Positions 37,708-49,408 of a stretch of 64,000 bases of DNA are shown in pieces; position 1 is the stretch's first letter; every line of letters begins with the position of its first letter. The position numbers and the translations under genes were made by a program. The notes under the pieces are model-generated. The model was not told where the DNA came from and made no database searches. It saw only the letters and a list, made by a program, of their open reading frames with translations. Location of the stretch: the NCBI RefSeq assembly GCF_018143015.1, contig NC_054743.1:33505934-33569933 (forward strand), read 5' to 3'. This DNA comes from Lytechinus variegatus (Eukaryota > Echinodermata > Echinoidea > Temnopleuroida > Toxopneustidae).

Positions 37708-38701
37708 GGTGCCGTTTCTGTATGAAGTAGCTCACGCTTTCTCAATCAACTCAATGATCATTCATTCAACGTAGATGGCGCTGACGCAAATCGCTGCCGC
37801 ATTGATTATGTTTGAAAAAAGGAGAGATGGAGGGGGGGGGGGGTTAATAGCAAAATTTTCATTATTTTTTTTAAGCAGGCTTCTACAATAAAAAAAACTT
37901 GTAAAAAAAGAAAGAAAATTTACATCTAATGGGAAATCTTATCAGCCCCGCCCACGACCCTCTTCGGGCTCAGACCCCCTTGCCCCAGAGGCGTCGATCC
38001 CGGTGGGGGGGGGTGGGGTCAGGGGGCGATTACCCCACTAATGAAAATATTTGGGGGCAAACATAACTTCCCCCCCCCCATTATTCCGGATGTGCAAAAC
38101 AAAATAAGATTGTAGTGTTACCCAGAAATCGGCAAGCGAGATTGAGATACACAACTCCTTCTTTATCTAAAATCGTGCTCAAAATGTCTGCTTTTCAAAT
38201 TGGAATATAAAATTTGTCAGCTCGTGCTCGCATCATTTCTTTAGCAAGAACCCCTACTCTTTATGATTACATATGGGTGAATAGAATGTCCCGTTTTTAG
38301 TTCTAAACCTCAAAAGAACTCCCGCTTCGTTTTGCAATAATCGTTTATTGGATATAATTGTTCTTTATCAAAAATGTCCATTAAACTGTCAATTTTTTTC
38401 AGATCGAATTATCAAATATTTCAGCTCGCGCTCGCATTCATTGTTCTGTTAGATACACATCTCAATCATTGGTACCAAAATGCTTAGAATATCAAGCTTT
38501 CAGGTCAGAATACCTCGCTCTCTAGCTGCACTCGCATCGCATTATCTGTTTGGAGAGATATGTATCCTCGTATCCTCCTCATGAGTCACTACAAACAGTC
38601 CTGAACAGGTACCTTTTTCATGTTTCAGCTCAGTATACTAAAAAAAATTCAGCTCGCGCTTCGCGCTCGCATTATTTTTTTTTGTGAGATAAGTATCTCT
38701 T

Positions 38702-38705
<4 letters not shown>

Positions 38706-38743
<38 letters not shown>
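38706..38743. repeat. (TA)n microsatellite
   Basis: About 19 uninterrupted TA units followed by a TG-rich stretch. Confidence 0.85.
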
Positions 38744-38750
<7 letters not shown>

Positions 38751-39700
38751 TACCTATATGTGTGTGAGGGTGTGTGTGTAGGCCTTGGGGTGGGTGTGTC
38801 TTCGTGAGTTTGTTTTGTGTGATCGAGCGCCTTTGGAACGTTGATTCATGATTTTACCCCCCCCCCCCCCCCCCAAATGGATGGACGCCCCTTCCTAGCC
38901 ATCCAAACTATTCTCATATTATGTTAGTCATAATTTTTTTTCATGTTAGTATAAGATATAGGGCGCGAAATTTTTGTTGCCCCCAGGACACCGACCCCTG
39001 TTACGTCCTATCTGCTATGCAGACTCATGGCTCGTATGGTGGGATTTCAGCGAGCTGATGCTGGTTTGCGAACAAACCAGCCTGAAAGGGCGAGCGAAGC
39101 GAGCCATTTTTTTCTACAGTAGACCTAGTCTGCTATGCAGACTCCTTGAATCGGCTGTGGTACACACATTGCAGATCATACGGTGGGACTACATTTGTAG
39201 ACTAGTTACGTCCCTGGATTAGGCCTATATGTTCAGTGAGTATACCGCGTTCAAGGCTTTCTTCAAATGGTCCTAAACATGTCCCTAAAATTTGATATAG
39301 GTCTACATGGAAACAGATCACCTCTTGTTCCGCGCTGATCAGAATCAGGCCCGCGAATTAATAGGCCTATATACATAATTCAATTATTTAAACACTTATT
39401 TGTTGTGATCGTGATTCAGCAAAGGTCCTATTGCAGGCACAAAGCGAAAGTACACTGACCTGAAAATGGAGGCTGTTCGTAGGAATTCATGAACTGGGTA
39501 TACTCACTGAACTATGTATAGTCCTAATCCACAGGGGCTGTTGTGGATGCACCCCCCCCCCCCAGAAAAGATATATCCTTGTCGTGAACATGGTGAAGCG
39601 AGTGAACTTTTTTTCACTTTTTTTGGGGGAAATCTTACTTAGTGACAGATTACCATGATATTTAGAAAATAACATTACATCTTACATTTTTCCATTATTA

Positions 39701-39991
39701 TTTTTTTTCCTTTTCTTTTGTTCTTGGTCGTAATATACTTTTGACGGCCGTGTCCCAAGCGCTTCCATTCAAGCCAGTGCTATGATTGGGTCCGGGGGCG
39801 AAGCCCCTGAAACCTCTCGAGATTCAGCCATTATATTCTTGTCTCTTAAAAATAAATTTTTTTTCCTTTTCTTTTGTTCTTGGTCGTAATATACTTTTGA
39901 CGGCCGTGTCCCAAGCGCTTCCATTCAAGCCAGTGCTATGTGGATTGGGTCCGGGGGCGAAGCCCCTGAAACCTCTCGAGATTCAGCCATT
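39701..39991. repeat. ~133-bp direct tandem duplication
   Basis: Copies at 39,701-39,832 and 39,857-39,991 share the T-rich lead, 'cggccgtgtcccaagcgctt', GGGTCCGGGGGCGAAGCCCC and 'cctctcgagattcagccatt'. The second differs mainly by a TGTG/TGTGG insertion. A diverged relative occurs at about 49,735-49,805. Confidence 0.85.
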
Positions 39992-41791
39992 TTATTTTTT
40001 TATTAAAGCTTAAAGATTGCCGCTATGGTCAAATCACGGGCATGACGGGTATAGGTTTTACATTACTTCAACTCAGTGGCGTCATAATGAAGGGGCACGT
40101 AGGAAATTTCAAAATTTCGCGCGCGAGAGAGAAATTTTGGCCTTCTGAAAGCCGCTTTGCTAGGACAGAGCCAATGTTTGGGCGGCACCACCGGAACCTC
40201 TCAAAATGCATTCATTCTTCATTTCGACCACTATTGCATGAAAATTAGCAAGCATGTAAAGACTTTTATCATATTTATACACATACGCCTCCAATTCTTT
40301 TTTATTTTCAATCCTCATCAACCCGACCGTGTTCTTTAATTCTTCTCTAATAATTCATTTTTCGATCGTTCTCCCTTTTCTTCATTTTTCAATATATTTA
40401 GCTCATTCCATTCTACTTTCATTTCCCGTTTGTTTTGGCCTGTGATATTTCCCATTCCGGCCATATATTCCGTTCCATTTTACCAACTCTTAATTTATTT
40501 CCCCTTTTCGCACTCAATAGTATTTCGGAATGATTTATTCCTTCTCACCACATGTTCTACTTTCCTTCTTTTCCCTCCGACTTATTAACTTCACTCTTTA
40601 TGTCTTTTATTTTCCTTTTCTTTTCCCCTGTCCCTTTTCTTTCTTTTGTTTTTCTTTATTTCCCCTCATTTCCTCTTTCCTCTTTTTCTTCCATTTATTT
40701 CCCTTTCTTTCTCTCATCTCCCTTTCCCCTTTTCCTTTGTTTTTCTTATTTTCCAGGCAAATTGTACACTTGAAACTGGGCAAAATGAACAAACAATCTA
40801 TTATTATGCACATTAAAGTTTTTTTTTTCATTTTGTCAGTTTTTTTCTGTGTCAAGTTTTCCCCGCATGCACCCGCATTTTCCTGTATGGTCCTTTTCCT
40901 CATCTCGTTCCTAATTTCGTCTTCATTTTTTTAATTTTTTTTTCTTCCTTTTTTTTGGCGTCGCCAATATAATAGGTGCGGCTCCCTGTTGTATGTTTAC
41001 AGTTTTCAACTTGTTTTAGTTTGTCTATATAGGCCTACTATACAAATACCTGTCATTCAACATTCGTATTAGGAAGCAGAAAGGAAAAATAAAAACGCAT
41101 TGAAGTTATAAACCAATCTCTTATCAATGTCCCGTCCATCATCTCACTCGCATTCGTTAGGTGCCCCCCCCCCCCCTGAGTCAGAGGAGAGAATCAACAC
41201 AGTGCTCGCACATACAATAACAAAACAAAGATCACAACAAATGTGTCGGATGTATACGGATTTTAATTCCATGTGAAGAAACCTTCTAAAACCATATAAT
41301 GATTCATGAGGCCACCGGCCATTACAAACGAAAGGCGTAATGATTAGTTGCCCATTATGTTTATCCAACCACTGAAAGTATAATGTACTGATGTATATTG
41401 CTGTGATCCAGAGCTACACAAAATCGGCAAGACAAAGTTAATTTAGAAATTACAGGAAACTATTATAATTACACCAGTGGAATTTATAAAGTTCTTTAGG
41501 CTAAATCAACCAGAGATTTTGTAATATGACGAATAAAAGGGAAAACACAGCTATATAACAGTCATGATCATATCTTTACAGATTCCAATTCTATTGTATT
41601 GCATTTAAAGATGAAAAATGCCAATGTGTTATGATAATATAAAAATTGTTATTTTACAAAATTATCACTGAACATCTATATCAAAGTGGAGGCTAATCTC
41701 GATTCCACTATCAATATAAAAGCAGCGCCATATTCTCTTTCAATGATTATATTTTACTTTACAATACCAACTCAGAACATGCAATATATCT

Positions 41792-41893
41792 TTAGTCCCT
41801 GGTCATCCATAAACTTGAAGTGATGAGGAAGAGTAGGTAGATGCAGAAAAGTATCAGCAAACTCCATCGAATTACTTCAACAATCAACTCCAT
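41792..41893 (-). CDS. Candidate 33-residue single-pass membrane microprotein
   Basis: A short minus-strand frame runs from ATG 41,891-41,893 to TAA 41,792-41,794. It begins MELIVEVIRW and continues with about 20 hydrophobic residues (SLLILFCIYLLFLITSSLWM), ending TRD. The start has a strong Kozak context (A at -3, G at +4). A good splice acceptor (TATGTTACAG) lies 17 nt upstream, at 41,911. It could be the coding exon of a small membrane-peptide gene, or merely the 3'UTR exon of the SRCR gene, whose stop codon abuts a donor at 42,450. An overlapping upstream ATG exists. No named family is recognised with confidence. Confidence 0.25.
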   Translation of the reverse strand: MELIVEVIRWSLLILFCIYLLFLITSSLWMTRD

Positions 41894-42450
41894 CTTCCAG
41901 CATCAGTGATCTGTAACATAAAGTACATCGGTAAATATATTATGAAGAGTTGTAATCATGCTGAAAATAATAAAATGTTGACCTACACAGTCAAATCAAA
42001 CTATAAAACACTGACAATTTCATCAAAATGGAATAAGCAATATTAAACAAACTTATGACATTTTTAACTTTTGCAATATTTCGGGGAATCAGTTCATGAA
42101 TATGCAATAAGCTATAGCTGATAATGTCATGTCCCCCATTAATATTTATGGAATTAAGTTTATTCAAATTTTGTCTTCCAATTCTTTTTTTTTTGCGTGT
42201 CAAATTTTTCTGACCAATATTACTTTCATTCTTGAGTGACCCGCCCTCTTGCTAATTTTTTTACTTCTCATTTTTTTTCTGACCACAATCACCTTTCTGG
42301 CCTGAAAGCCTGTTTCGGAGGGTTGTTTCAATGCTTGTTAATAAACTAGCTACCCTACCCCTCTGTAAAATCGTTCCCAGGCCCCTGTATGTATATACAC
42401 GAAAACTGATCGATATACCACTCATTCAATGAACAAGGTTATGATATACC
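41890..42450 (-). other. SRCR gene 3' flank or 3'UTR intron
   Basis: The SRCR stop TAA (42,451-42,453) is followed one base later by a plausible donor (G|GTATATC). The next acceptor in transcript direction is at about 41,911, suggesting a 3'UTR intron. Within it, 41,986-42,170 is a decayed half of the 'tttcatcaaaatggaataa' MITE type. Confidence 0.4.
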
Positions 42451-45400
42451 TTAATTGTCATCATAGCTACATCTGACCCCAGCATCTTGAGTATGCACGC
42501 AGTTGTGGTTGCCAATGTCTCCATTATTCATGTGGCAGTCACGAAGATCGCTTTCAGTTCCGTGACATAACGCGTCATCCACGATGATCTCCCCGGATCC
42601 TGGTGGGAACACACCCCCTTCTTCTGCTTGTCCGTCGTCATATCCAAGACTTCGGCAAACGACTTGGGCATCGAGAACATCCCACCAGTCCTCGCAGACA
42701 GTCCCCCATGCTCCATTGTAATAGACCTCAACCCTTCCTCCGTTCGGATCATCGCCTCCATCTACCAAACGTACTGAGTGTTATGATAAAATTGATTTCA
42801 TCATTGATTTGAGCCGTTGATGATAATGACATAATTTCGCGGGAAACACGAAAAAGTGACTTTTGGAAGGAAAAAATATATCACCGTATTTAAATCATAT
42901 CTTCATTTGTATTAACAAATTGCATGAGGTTTTGCCCTGACAATACACCATGAACAAAGCACCGGTTGCATGGGATGAATCCAGTTTTCTCCGACTATCA
43001 TGACTATATACTTATATTTACAAACAAGATAAGGGATCTCACAAGGCTTATATCATGCACGTATTCCGGGGGGGGGGCTTTGGGGGCTCGGGCCGGAGAT
43101 AGAGGAAAAGAAAAGGAGAAAAAAGGAGGGAAAGTAGAAGAAAAATAAAAAAGGGGGGAAGAAAGAGAGAAGAAAAAAAAGAGAAGGGGGCGCCGAATGG
43201 ATGTTCGACCAAAAGGGGTGCCGAATCGATGTTCGAGCAAGGGGCGCCGAATTCATTTTCGACTAAGGGGCGCCGAATTTATGTTTTTACTTAGGGGCGC
43301 CGAATTGATGTTCGACATAGGGGGCACCGAATTTATGTTCGACCAAGTGGCCCGGAATTGATGTTCGACCTAGGGGCGCCGAATTGACCTTCAACCTAGG
43401 GGGTGGGGGCGCCGAATGGATGTTCTACCTATTTGGGCGCCGAATCGGAGTTTGATATAGGGGACGCCGACTTTATGCTCGACATAGGGGGAGCCGAATA
43501 TAGTTCGGCATAGGGGGAGCCGAATTGAAGTTCGACATAGGTGCGCCAATTTGATCTGCAAGCTAGGGGCGTCGAACTGATGTTCGACCTAGAGGGAGGG
43601 GGGGGGGGCGCCGAATCGATCTTCAACCTAACGGGGCGCCGAATTGTTGTTCGACCTGGGGAAGCTGAATTGATGTTCTACCGATAGGGGAGCCGCATTG
43701 GAGTTTGATACAAGGGACGCTGAATTGATGTTCTACCTAGGGGCACCGAATTTATGTTCGACCAAGGGGGCCCGGAATTGATTCAGATTCAGATTTATTT
43801 CCAACAGAAATAACATAAATATTGATACAAATCATTTTCATACATTATAACAAATATTTACAATAAATTAATGATAATCATGATAACTAACATAAAAAAT
43901 AATACAAAATATTTTGTAGACAAATTATAATATTTAGTTTGGATAGAAGAAAAGTATCTGTGGAAATGGGGGATTCAGTCAAAAGCATAGTTTGTATAAT
44001 GTGAACCCCCCTAAAGGAAGAGAAAAGAGGAGAGGGGGAGAAAGAGAGAGAGAGACGCAATGGTTGTTATTTGCCTACGGAGATTTACTGAAAAGATTAA
44101 AAAGAACAGGATAACTCACAGAACAAGACAAAACGAAAAAATAATAAAATAAAATGAAAAAAAAACAGGACGAAAAAAGGAGAAATAAACGTAAAATAGA
44201 ATCAGGGCAAATTACGACCGAAAAGAGAGGATAAAACAAAATGATAAAGACTAACAAAAATAACTTGAAGTCTGAGATGAGATGATAACGAGCGGGAATT
44301 AGTAATGAAGACCTCGGTAGGATTTAAGTAAGAAGTTTTTCAGTTTTCTTTTAAAAGAATGTATGGAAGGGCTGATTTTTATGTTATTGTCGAGGGAGTT
44401 CCAAAATCTAGGGCCATCGAACATAAATGTACTCTTTGCCAATAAAGTTCTAAAACGGGGTAAATGAAATTCGTTAGATTGCCTAGTAGGGTAATTATGA
44501 AAAGACCGATTAAGAGGAAACATAGAATCAAATACACGTGGTAGTGTGTTTTTGTCAAATTTAAACATAAATTGTCCAAATGAAATAAGTACAGGTCGCT
44601 TATCTTCAGCAATTTGCTATAAAAAAATAGTGGGTCAGTGTGTGATGTTCGACCTAGGGGCGCCGAATCGATCTTCAACCTAGTGGGGGGGGGGGCGTCG
44701 AATGGATGTTCTACCTATTGGGGCGCCGAATGGGAGTTGATATAGGGGACGCCGAATTGATTTTCTACGCTACCTTGGGGCGCCGAATTTATGCTCGACA
44801 TAGGGGGAGCCGAATTATAGTTCGGCATAGGGGGAGCCGAATTGAAGTTCGACATAGGTGCGCCAATTTGATCTGCAAGCTAAGGGCGTCGAACTGATGT
44901 TGGACCTAGAGGGAGGGGGCGTCGAATTAATGTTCTACCTAATTGAAGTTCGACATATGGGCGCCGAATCGATCTTCAACCTAAGGAGGCGCCGAATTGA
45001 TGTTCTACCTATAGGGGTGCCGATTGGAGTTTGATATAGGGAGCGCCGAATTTATGTTCGACCTATGGGGGTGCCGAATTAATGTTCTACCTAATTGAAG
45101 TTCGACATAGGTGCGCCAATTTGATCTGCAAGCTAGGGGCGTCGAACTGATGTTGGACCTAGAGGGAGGGGGCGTCGAATTAATGTTCTACCTAATTGAA
45201 GTTCGACATATGGGCGCCGAATCGATCTTCAACCTAAGGAGGCGCCGAATTTATGTTTTACCTATAGGGGGTGCCGATTGGAGTTTGATATAGGGGGCGC
45301 CGAATTTATGTTCGACATAGGGGGAGCCGAATTGAAACTCGACATAGGGGCGCCGATTTAATTTCAACCTATTAAGGGGGCGTCGAATTGATGTTCTACC

Positions 45401-47615
45401 TATAGGGGAGCCGAATTGGAGTTTGATATAGGGGGCACCGAATTTATGTTCGACCTATGGGGGATGAATTAAACGTTCTACCTAACCTAAGTTCGACATT
45501 GGGGCGCCGAATTTATCTTCATCCTAGGGGGTGCCGAATTAACGTTCTACCTAGGGGCACCCAATTGAGCCGAATTGATGTTCTATTTATAGCACCCCCC
45601 CCCCATGGTGAATTATTACCGGATTTCTGACATCTGACTCCTGCATCTTCCCAATGTGCACAGTCGTGGACTCCAAGACCAGCATTGCCACAGTCGGAGA
45701 TTTCTGCTTCGGTTCCAGTACAGGAGACTTCATCCAGGACGATGCTCCCAGTGCCTTCGCCAAATCTAGCTTCCGAAAACGCGTCTAATGCATTTCCGAG
45801 ACCGAGGGATTGACAGACGACGTTAGCATCGTTGATATCCCAATCGTCATCACAAACAGTCCCCCATGCTCCTTGGTAGAAAACCTCCACCCTTCCTTCT
45901 CCTAGTTTTTCACCATCAAAGAGACGAACACCTGCAACAAAACACATGTCCAGCGGATTGGACAATGGAGGAATTATAAATATGTATGCGGTTGCGTTGG
46001 TGGTGACGTTGGTAATGGTAATGATGCCCCCGGGTGCCCCCAAAAGAAGAAGAAGAATAAATGATGATGATAATGTTGTTGGTGTTGATGATGGTCACTA
46101 GCGTACATACGTGGGGGGCAGAGGAGGCAGTCTGCCCTCCCCCCTGACGAGCTTGAAGACCATTTTGATAGAAGACCTTTTTTTTTTCCTTGTCAAAGTT
46201 TAGACCGGTTTTGCCCCCCCCCCCCTGTTGGATAATCCTAGGTACGCCACTGATGATGATGATGATGGTGATTATGATAATGATGATGAACATTGTGGTG
46301 GTGGTGATAATGATGATGATGATGATGGTGATTATGATAATGATGATGAACATGGTGGTGGTGGTGGTGGTGGTGATAATGATGATGATAATGATGATGA
46401 TGGTGGTGGTGGTGATGGTGGTGATGATGATGATGATGATGATGATAGTGATGACGATCAATGACGACTATAATGTTAATGAATAGTCGTTTTTTGTTTA
46501 AAGTAACGTCTTCCGAGCACGGACTTGTTCCTGTTTGGAGGTATAATTTCAAATACTTTGGACAATAGACTGCAACTTAATACCCTTACGAAATGTTTCA
46601 CAATTCATATTCCGATTGGCCCCATGATAATGAATATGGTATCGTTAGAGAGCGCCAATATTGTTCTTATAATATTCAGGCTCATTGCGTTAATAAAGAT
46701 GAATAATTATAATTATGATACAGTGCTTGCTGAGACACCACAACACTTTCAATTTATACAATTTCCTATACTGATTTTAAACTTTAAATTCAATAAAAAT
46801 TTATTTCAGCTATCTGGTCAGTACATTTCCCTAAATCTTTTTCCTTTTGTGATGTCGTGCATTGATATTGGATTAAAATTGTTTTATGCAGAGCCCTAGC
46901 CGGCTGGGAAAGATTTTTCACAGGGATGCTGGTTTAAATTTGACAAGCAAAAAAAGAGAGAGAGAAAACTTTTGACTAAAAAATATATATATATCAGTCA
47001 TTTCCCACTTCCCATTGCCATGGTTTTATGGTTATATAGATTCTGGGCAATTTTCTAACATTGTTTTCTTTATGATTTATGTTATGATTATGTCACATAA
47101 ACTACACTGGGTTCACCTGGAGTTTTCTTTTATTACTACTAAGAGTGTTTTGTTAAGTTTTAGAACCTGTACTTTCTTGTAAAAGATCAATGACCGATCA
47201 ACAATTTTGATGTTTTGCAAAGAATATAAAAAGTGGGTCAGTCACTTCGACTCATTTTTGGCCAAGCGTTTCACAACACACGGACAAGCCCCTCATTAAT
47301 TAATTGGTATTTGGTTCAAGAATGACAACAAAAAAAAATCGTCAAATCGATCATGGATCTTTTGTATTATCGTGTTTACAGGTCAGGGCTTGAATTATCT
47401 ACTTCATGAAAAAAATCAAAGATGAATGTGAGGACCCCCCCCCCCAAAAAAAAAAAAAAAATAATAATAATTAAAAATATAAAATTTTTAAAATGAGAAA
47501 AATGAATGTATAAAAAGTGGCGAGTGTTCAAATAGTAACGCTTAATCTCACCTTCAATCTGGCCTTTGACGGATGTTGAAAAGAAGCACACGACGAGGTA
47601 AACCACGAAAATCAT
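42451..47615 (-). CDS. Secreted protein with two SRCR domains
   Basis: Three coding exons: 47552-47615, 45620-45931 and 42451-42773, totalling 232 residues. Exon 1 encodes a signal peptide (MIFVVYLVVCFFSTSVKG, probable cleavage before QIEG). Exons 2 and 3 each encode one complete SRCR domain. Domain 1 runs from VRLFDGEK through GRVEVFYQGAWGTVCDDDW to EDAGVRC; domain 2 from VRLVDGG through GRVEVYYNGAWGTVCEDWW to QDAGVRC. Each has six cysteines in the group-A arrangement. Both introns are phase 1, the usual phase for shuffled extracellular domains. No transmembrane segment is encoded in frame. SRCR proteins bind microbial or endogenous ligands in innate immunity and adhesion, and echinoderms have many; the specific ligand is unknown. 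The start is the only ATG giving a signal peptide that splices in frame. Confidence 0.87.
43186..45596. repeat. ~27-bp satellite in SRCR intron 2
   Basis: Dozens of diverged copies of GGGGCGCCGAATTGATGTTC followed by GACCTAG run through 43,186-43,780 and 44,644-45,596. Variants form a higher-order pattern: a block containing GGGCGTCGAATTAATGTTCT, AATTGAAGTTCGACATATGG and ATCGATCTTCAACC recurs at about 44,920 and 45,165. The array is broken by a LINE fragment at 43,781-44,640. Confidence 0.85.
43781..44640 (-). mobile_element. 5'-truncated non-LTR retrotransposon (LINE) 3' end
   Basis: A minus-strand frame at 44,299-44,568 encodes the typical C-terminal tail of a CR1/Jockey/L2-type ORF2: HNYPTRQ, FHLPRFRTLLAKSTFMF, GPRFWNSLD, then SFKRKLKNFLL. 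The sequence continues to a 3' end with GATTCAGATTCAGATTTATT on the plus strand, meaning a short AATCTG-type tail on the element strand. Only the tail survives; the reverse-transcriptase core is absent. It has inserted into the satellite, with about 4 bp (TGAT) shared at both junctions. Confidence 0.75.
45932..47551 (-). other. SRCR gene intron 1
   Basis: Contains a short transposon relic at about 46,095-46,252 whose right end (GGTACGCCACTG) is the inverse of a CAGTGGCGTACC-type hAT tip, a GATGATGGT-type microsatellite at 46,252-46,465, and AT-rich sequence beyond. No gene is seen. Confidence 0.55.
46252..46465. repeat. (GATGAT/GGTGGT)n microsatellite
   Basis: Trinucleotide-based repeat of GAT and GGT units; a block of about 65 bp (GATGATGGTGATTATGATAA, GATGATGAACATKGTGGTGG) is itself duplicated. 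Frames across it are low-complexity artefacts. Confidence 0.85.
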
Positions 47616-48745
47616 TTTGGCTTTGAGCTCGTATTCATGCAGTGAAAGAGGGTTTAATTATCAATCTTCAAAGTTGGCGGATCACAGGCTGTTAGCGTTG
47701 TTGGTCTTCAGCTGTACCGGCGAATCTGACAACATCTCGAGTTCAACCTTCAATTTAACGTCTTAATTGCTAGGAAGTTACCCCAATAAAATTTTTTTTC
47801 CAGGGGCATGATTAAAATATACCAGCAATTTTGGTTAGAGGAGAAACAAAATCACACATGGCCGTACATGCAACAGAGCGACCCTGGGATGCCATGGATG
47901 TAGACAAAGATTTTGATTTGAATTAAGAGGTTCAAGGACGAAGGGAAATTATGTTTGCTTGGTTTTTCATGCACTCAAAAAGGAGCTTCTTTCAAACCAT
48001 GTAAAAATAAAGCAACGAATGATCATTGTCAGTGTAATTGTACTATGCTAAAAGTGCAAGATTTGTTTAATGCCAGGGCGTCAGCATCCAATAATCTTGA
48101 TAATATCGGCCTGGAAGATATTTTGATTTGGGAGCAATCCATTTTCTCTTTTGATTAAAAGGAATATATAGACTGTTGATTATTTTCTTTTCCATCTTTA
48201 TTATCTTCCTCGTTTCCTCTTTTCTCCCCCTTTTCACTTCTTAAAAAGAAAACCCCACATGGGTTAAGGTCGCTTCCTTCTCCACCATGCGCGTAGCGCT
48301 GCACCTGCATGCAAAGGAAGATATAATTTTTAAATAAAAATATCCACTGTGGTTTAGTTTGATTTTGAATTGTTTTCTTAATTTTTTTTGTTTCTCTATT
48401 CCAAAAAAAATGAAGGTCTCCAAACTTCAAATGCTTCAGAAACTTAAAGGCTATCAAGGCAAGCCTTCAAGAAAGGTCGGTCATCCAGGGACTCCAATTA
48501 TAAACACTTCAGTGGTAAAGTGCAGTTGTAAACCTTGTTGACTTAGTTCGACATTAGCCGGGTATGACACTGATCGCCTCTGAAGAAGCATAAAGATCCA
48601 GCAGATTTATAAGAGCGTTATTAAGAGATGGATTATATTATGAAAATGTTCCAACCATTGAAACCGATCAAGAGGTTGTGATGTATTATCGACCTTCACG
48701 TTCAAGTTCACGTTACCTTTATTTCATTTCGACTCTATTAATATT

Positions 48746-49055
48746 GGAGCGTTGTGGCCCAGTGGATTAGTCTTCTGACTTTGAAACAGAGGGTCGTGGG
48801 TTCGAATCCCAGCCATGGCGTAATTTCCTTCAGCAAGAAATTTATCCACATTGTGCTGCACTCGACCCAGGTGAGATGAATCATGAATGGGTACCCGGCA
48901 GGATTAATTCCTTGAGTGCATCAGCGCTGAAAAGCAGCTCGAGCTAAAGCCGGGGTAATAATGATAATAACGCGTATCGGAATAGAATATGTCTAGATAG
49001 ATGGCGCTATATGAATGCCTATTATCATTATTATTATTATCATTATTATTATTAT
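48746..49055 (+). mobile_element. tRNA-derived SINE, full-length-like copy
   Basis: Box A-like TGGCCCAGTGG (48,755-48,765) and a perfect box B GGTTCGAATCC (48,799-48,809) form an internal RNA polymerase III promoter. The body continues 'ttcagcaagaaatttatcca', 'gggtacccggcaggattaat' and 'gctaaagccggggtaataat', ending in a TTATTA microsatellite tail. Similar copies are at 57,286-57,590 (-), 59,170-59,390 (-) and 53,800-54,580 (-, interrupted). Confidence 0.85.
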
Positions 49056-49408
49056 GATACCATTCTCATTCTCTTTTCCCCTCAAAATTTTGGGCTCCGC
49101 CGATTACGCTTAAAAGACCCCCTTACATACAAAACAATGAGGAGACGTGCAGGTTAAAATTATATGATGATGCCCATAATCTATCATGGTTACATACGAA
49201 ATTAAGGTATGCAAATTCCCTGAAAAAAACTAAAAAATAAACATGTCAATAAAAGAGGTAGTTTATATCGTTTACATGATTTATGTTTCAGGTGTTAATC
49301 ATCGTTTTACGATCGATATACTCCGGACCCCTTTTTATTCGGAGATTTTATCAAATTTTCAATATCAGATGTTTTTGTCCCGGGGTTTTGTATTAATGGA
49401 ATCTGTAT

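Larger units (their letters stand above)
37708..41780. other. Repeat-rich region upstream of SRRM1
   Basis: No gene is recognised. SRRM1 5'UTR and promoter sequence should begin just right of 37,707, but no core promoter motif is convincing. The region holds G/C homopolymers, a (TA)n run at about 38,706-38,743, decayed transposon words ('ctgctatgcagactc' twice, 'gcgagcgaagcgagc'), a tandem duplication at 39,701-39,991, and a T/C-rich tract at about 40,540-40,770. Parts of 40,230-40,770 resemble 50,985-51,870. Confidence 0.5.

Noticed and set aside
38970-39240. Possible additional hAT copy around 37,986-39,005
   Set aside because: Ends such as CAGAGGCGTCGATCC and CCGACCCCTGTTACGTCC only loosely pair and no target duplication was found, so borders are not supportable.
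41792-42773. SRCR exon 3 joined to the hydrophobic segment at 41.8 kb to make a membrane-anchored receptor
   Set aside because: From the good acceptor at 41,911 the frame leading to the hydrophobic segment meets TGA within three codons, and SRCR exon 3 already ends in TAA before its donor. No alternative donor or acceptor restores the frame.
43186-45596. CRISPR-like array
   Set aside because: The repeats are head-to-tail diverged units without unique spacers, in an animal intron. This is a satellite.
48746-48830. Functional tRNA gene with box A and box B
   Set aside because: No closed cloverleaf with a matched acceptor stem was found, and the sequence continues into a SINE body repeated at least three more times in the window.
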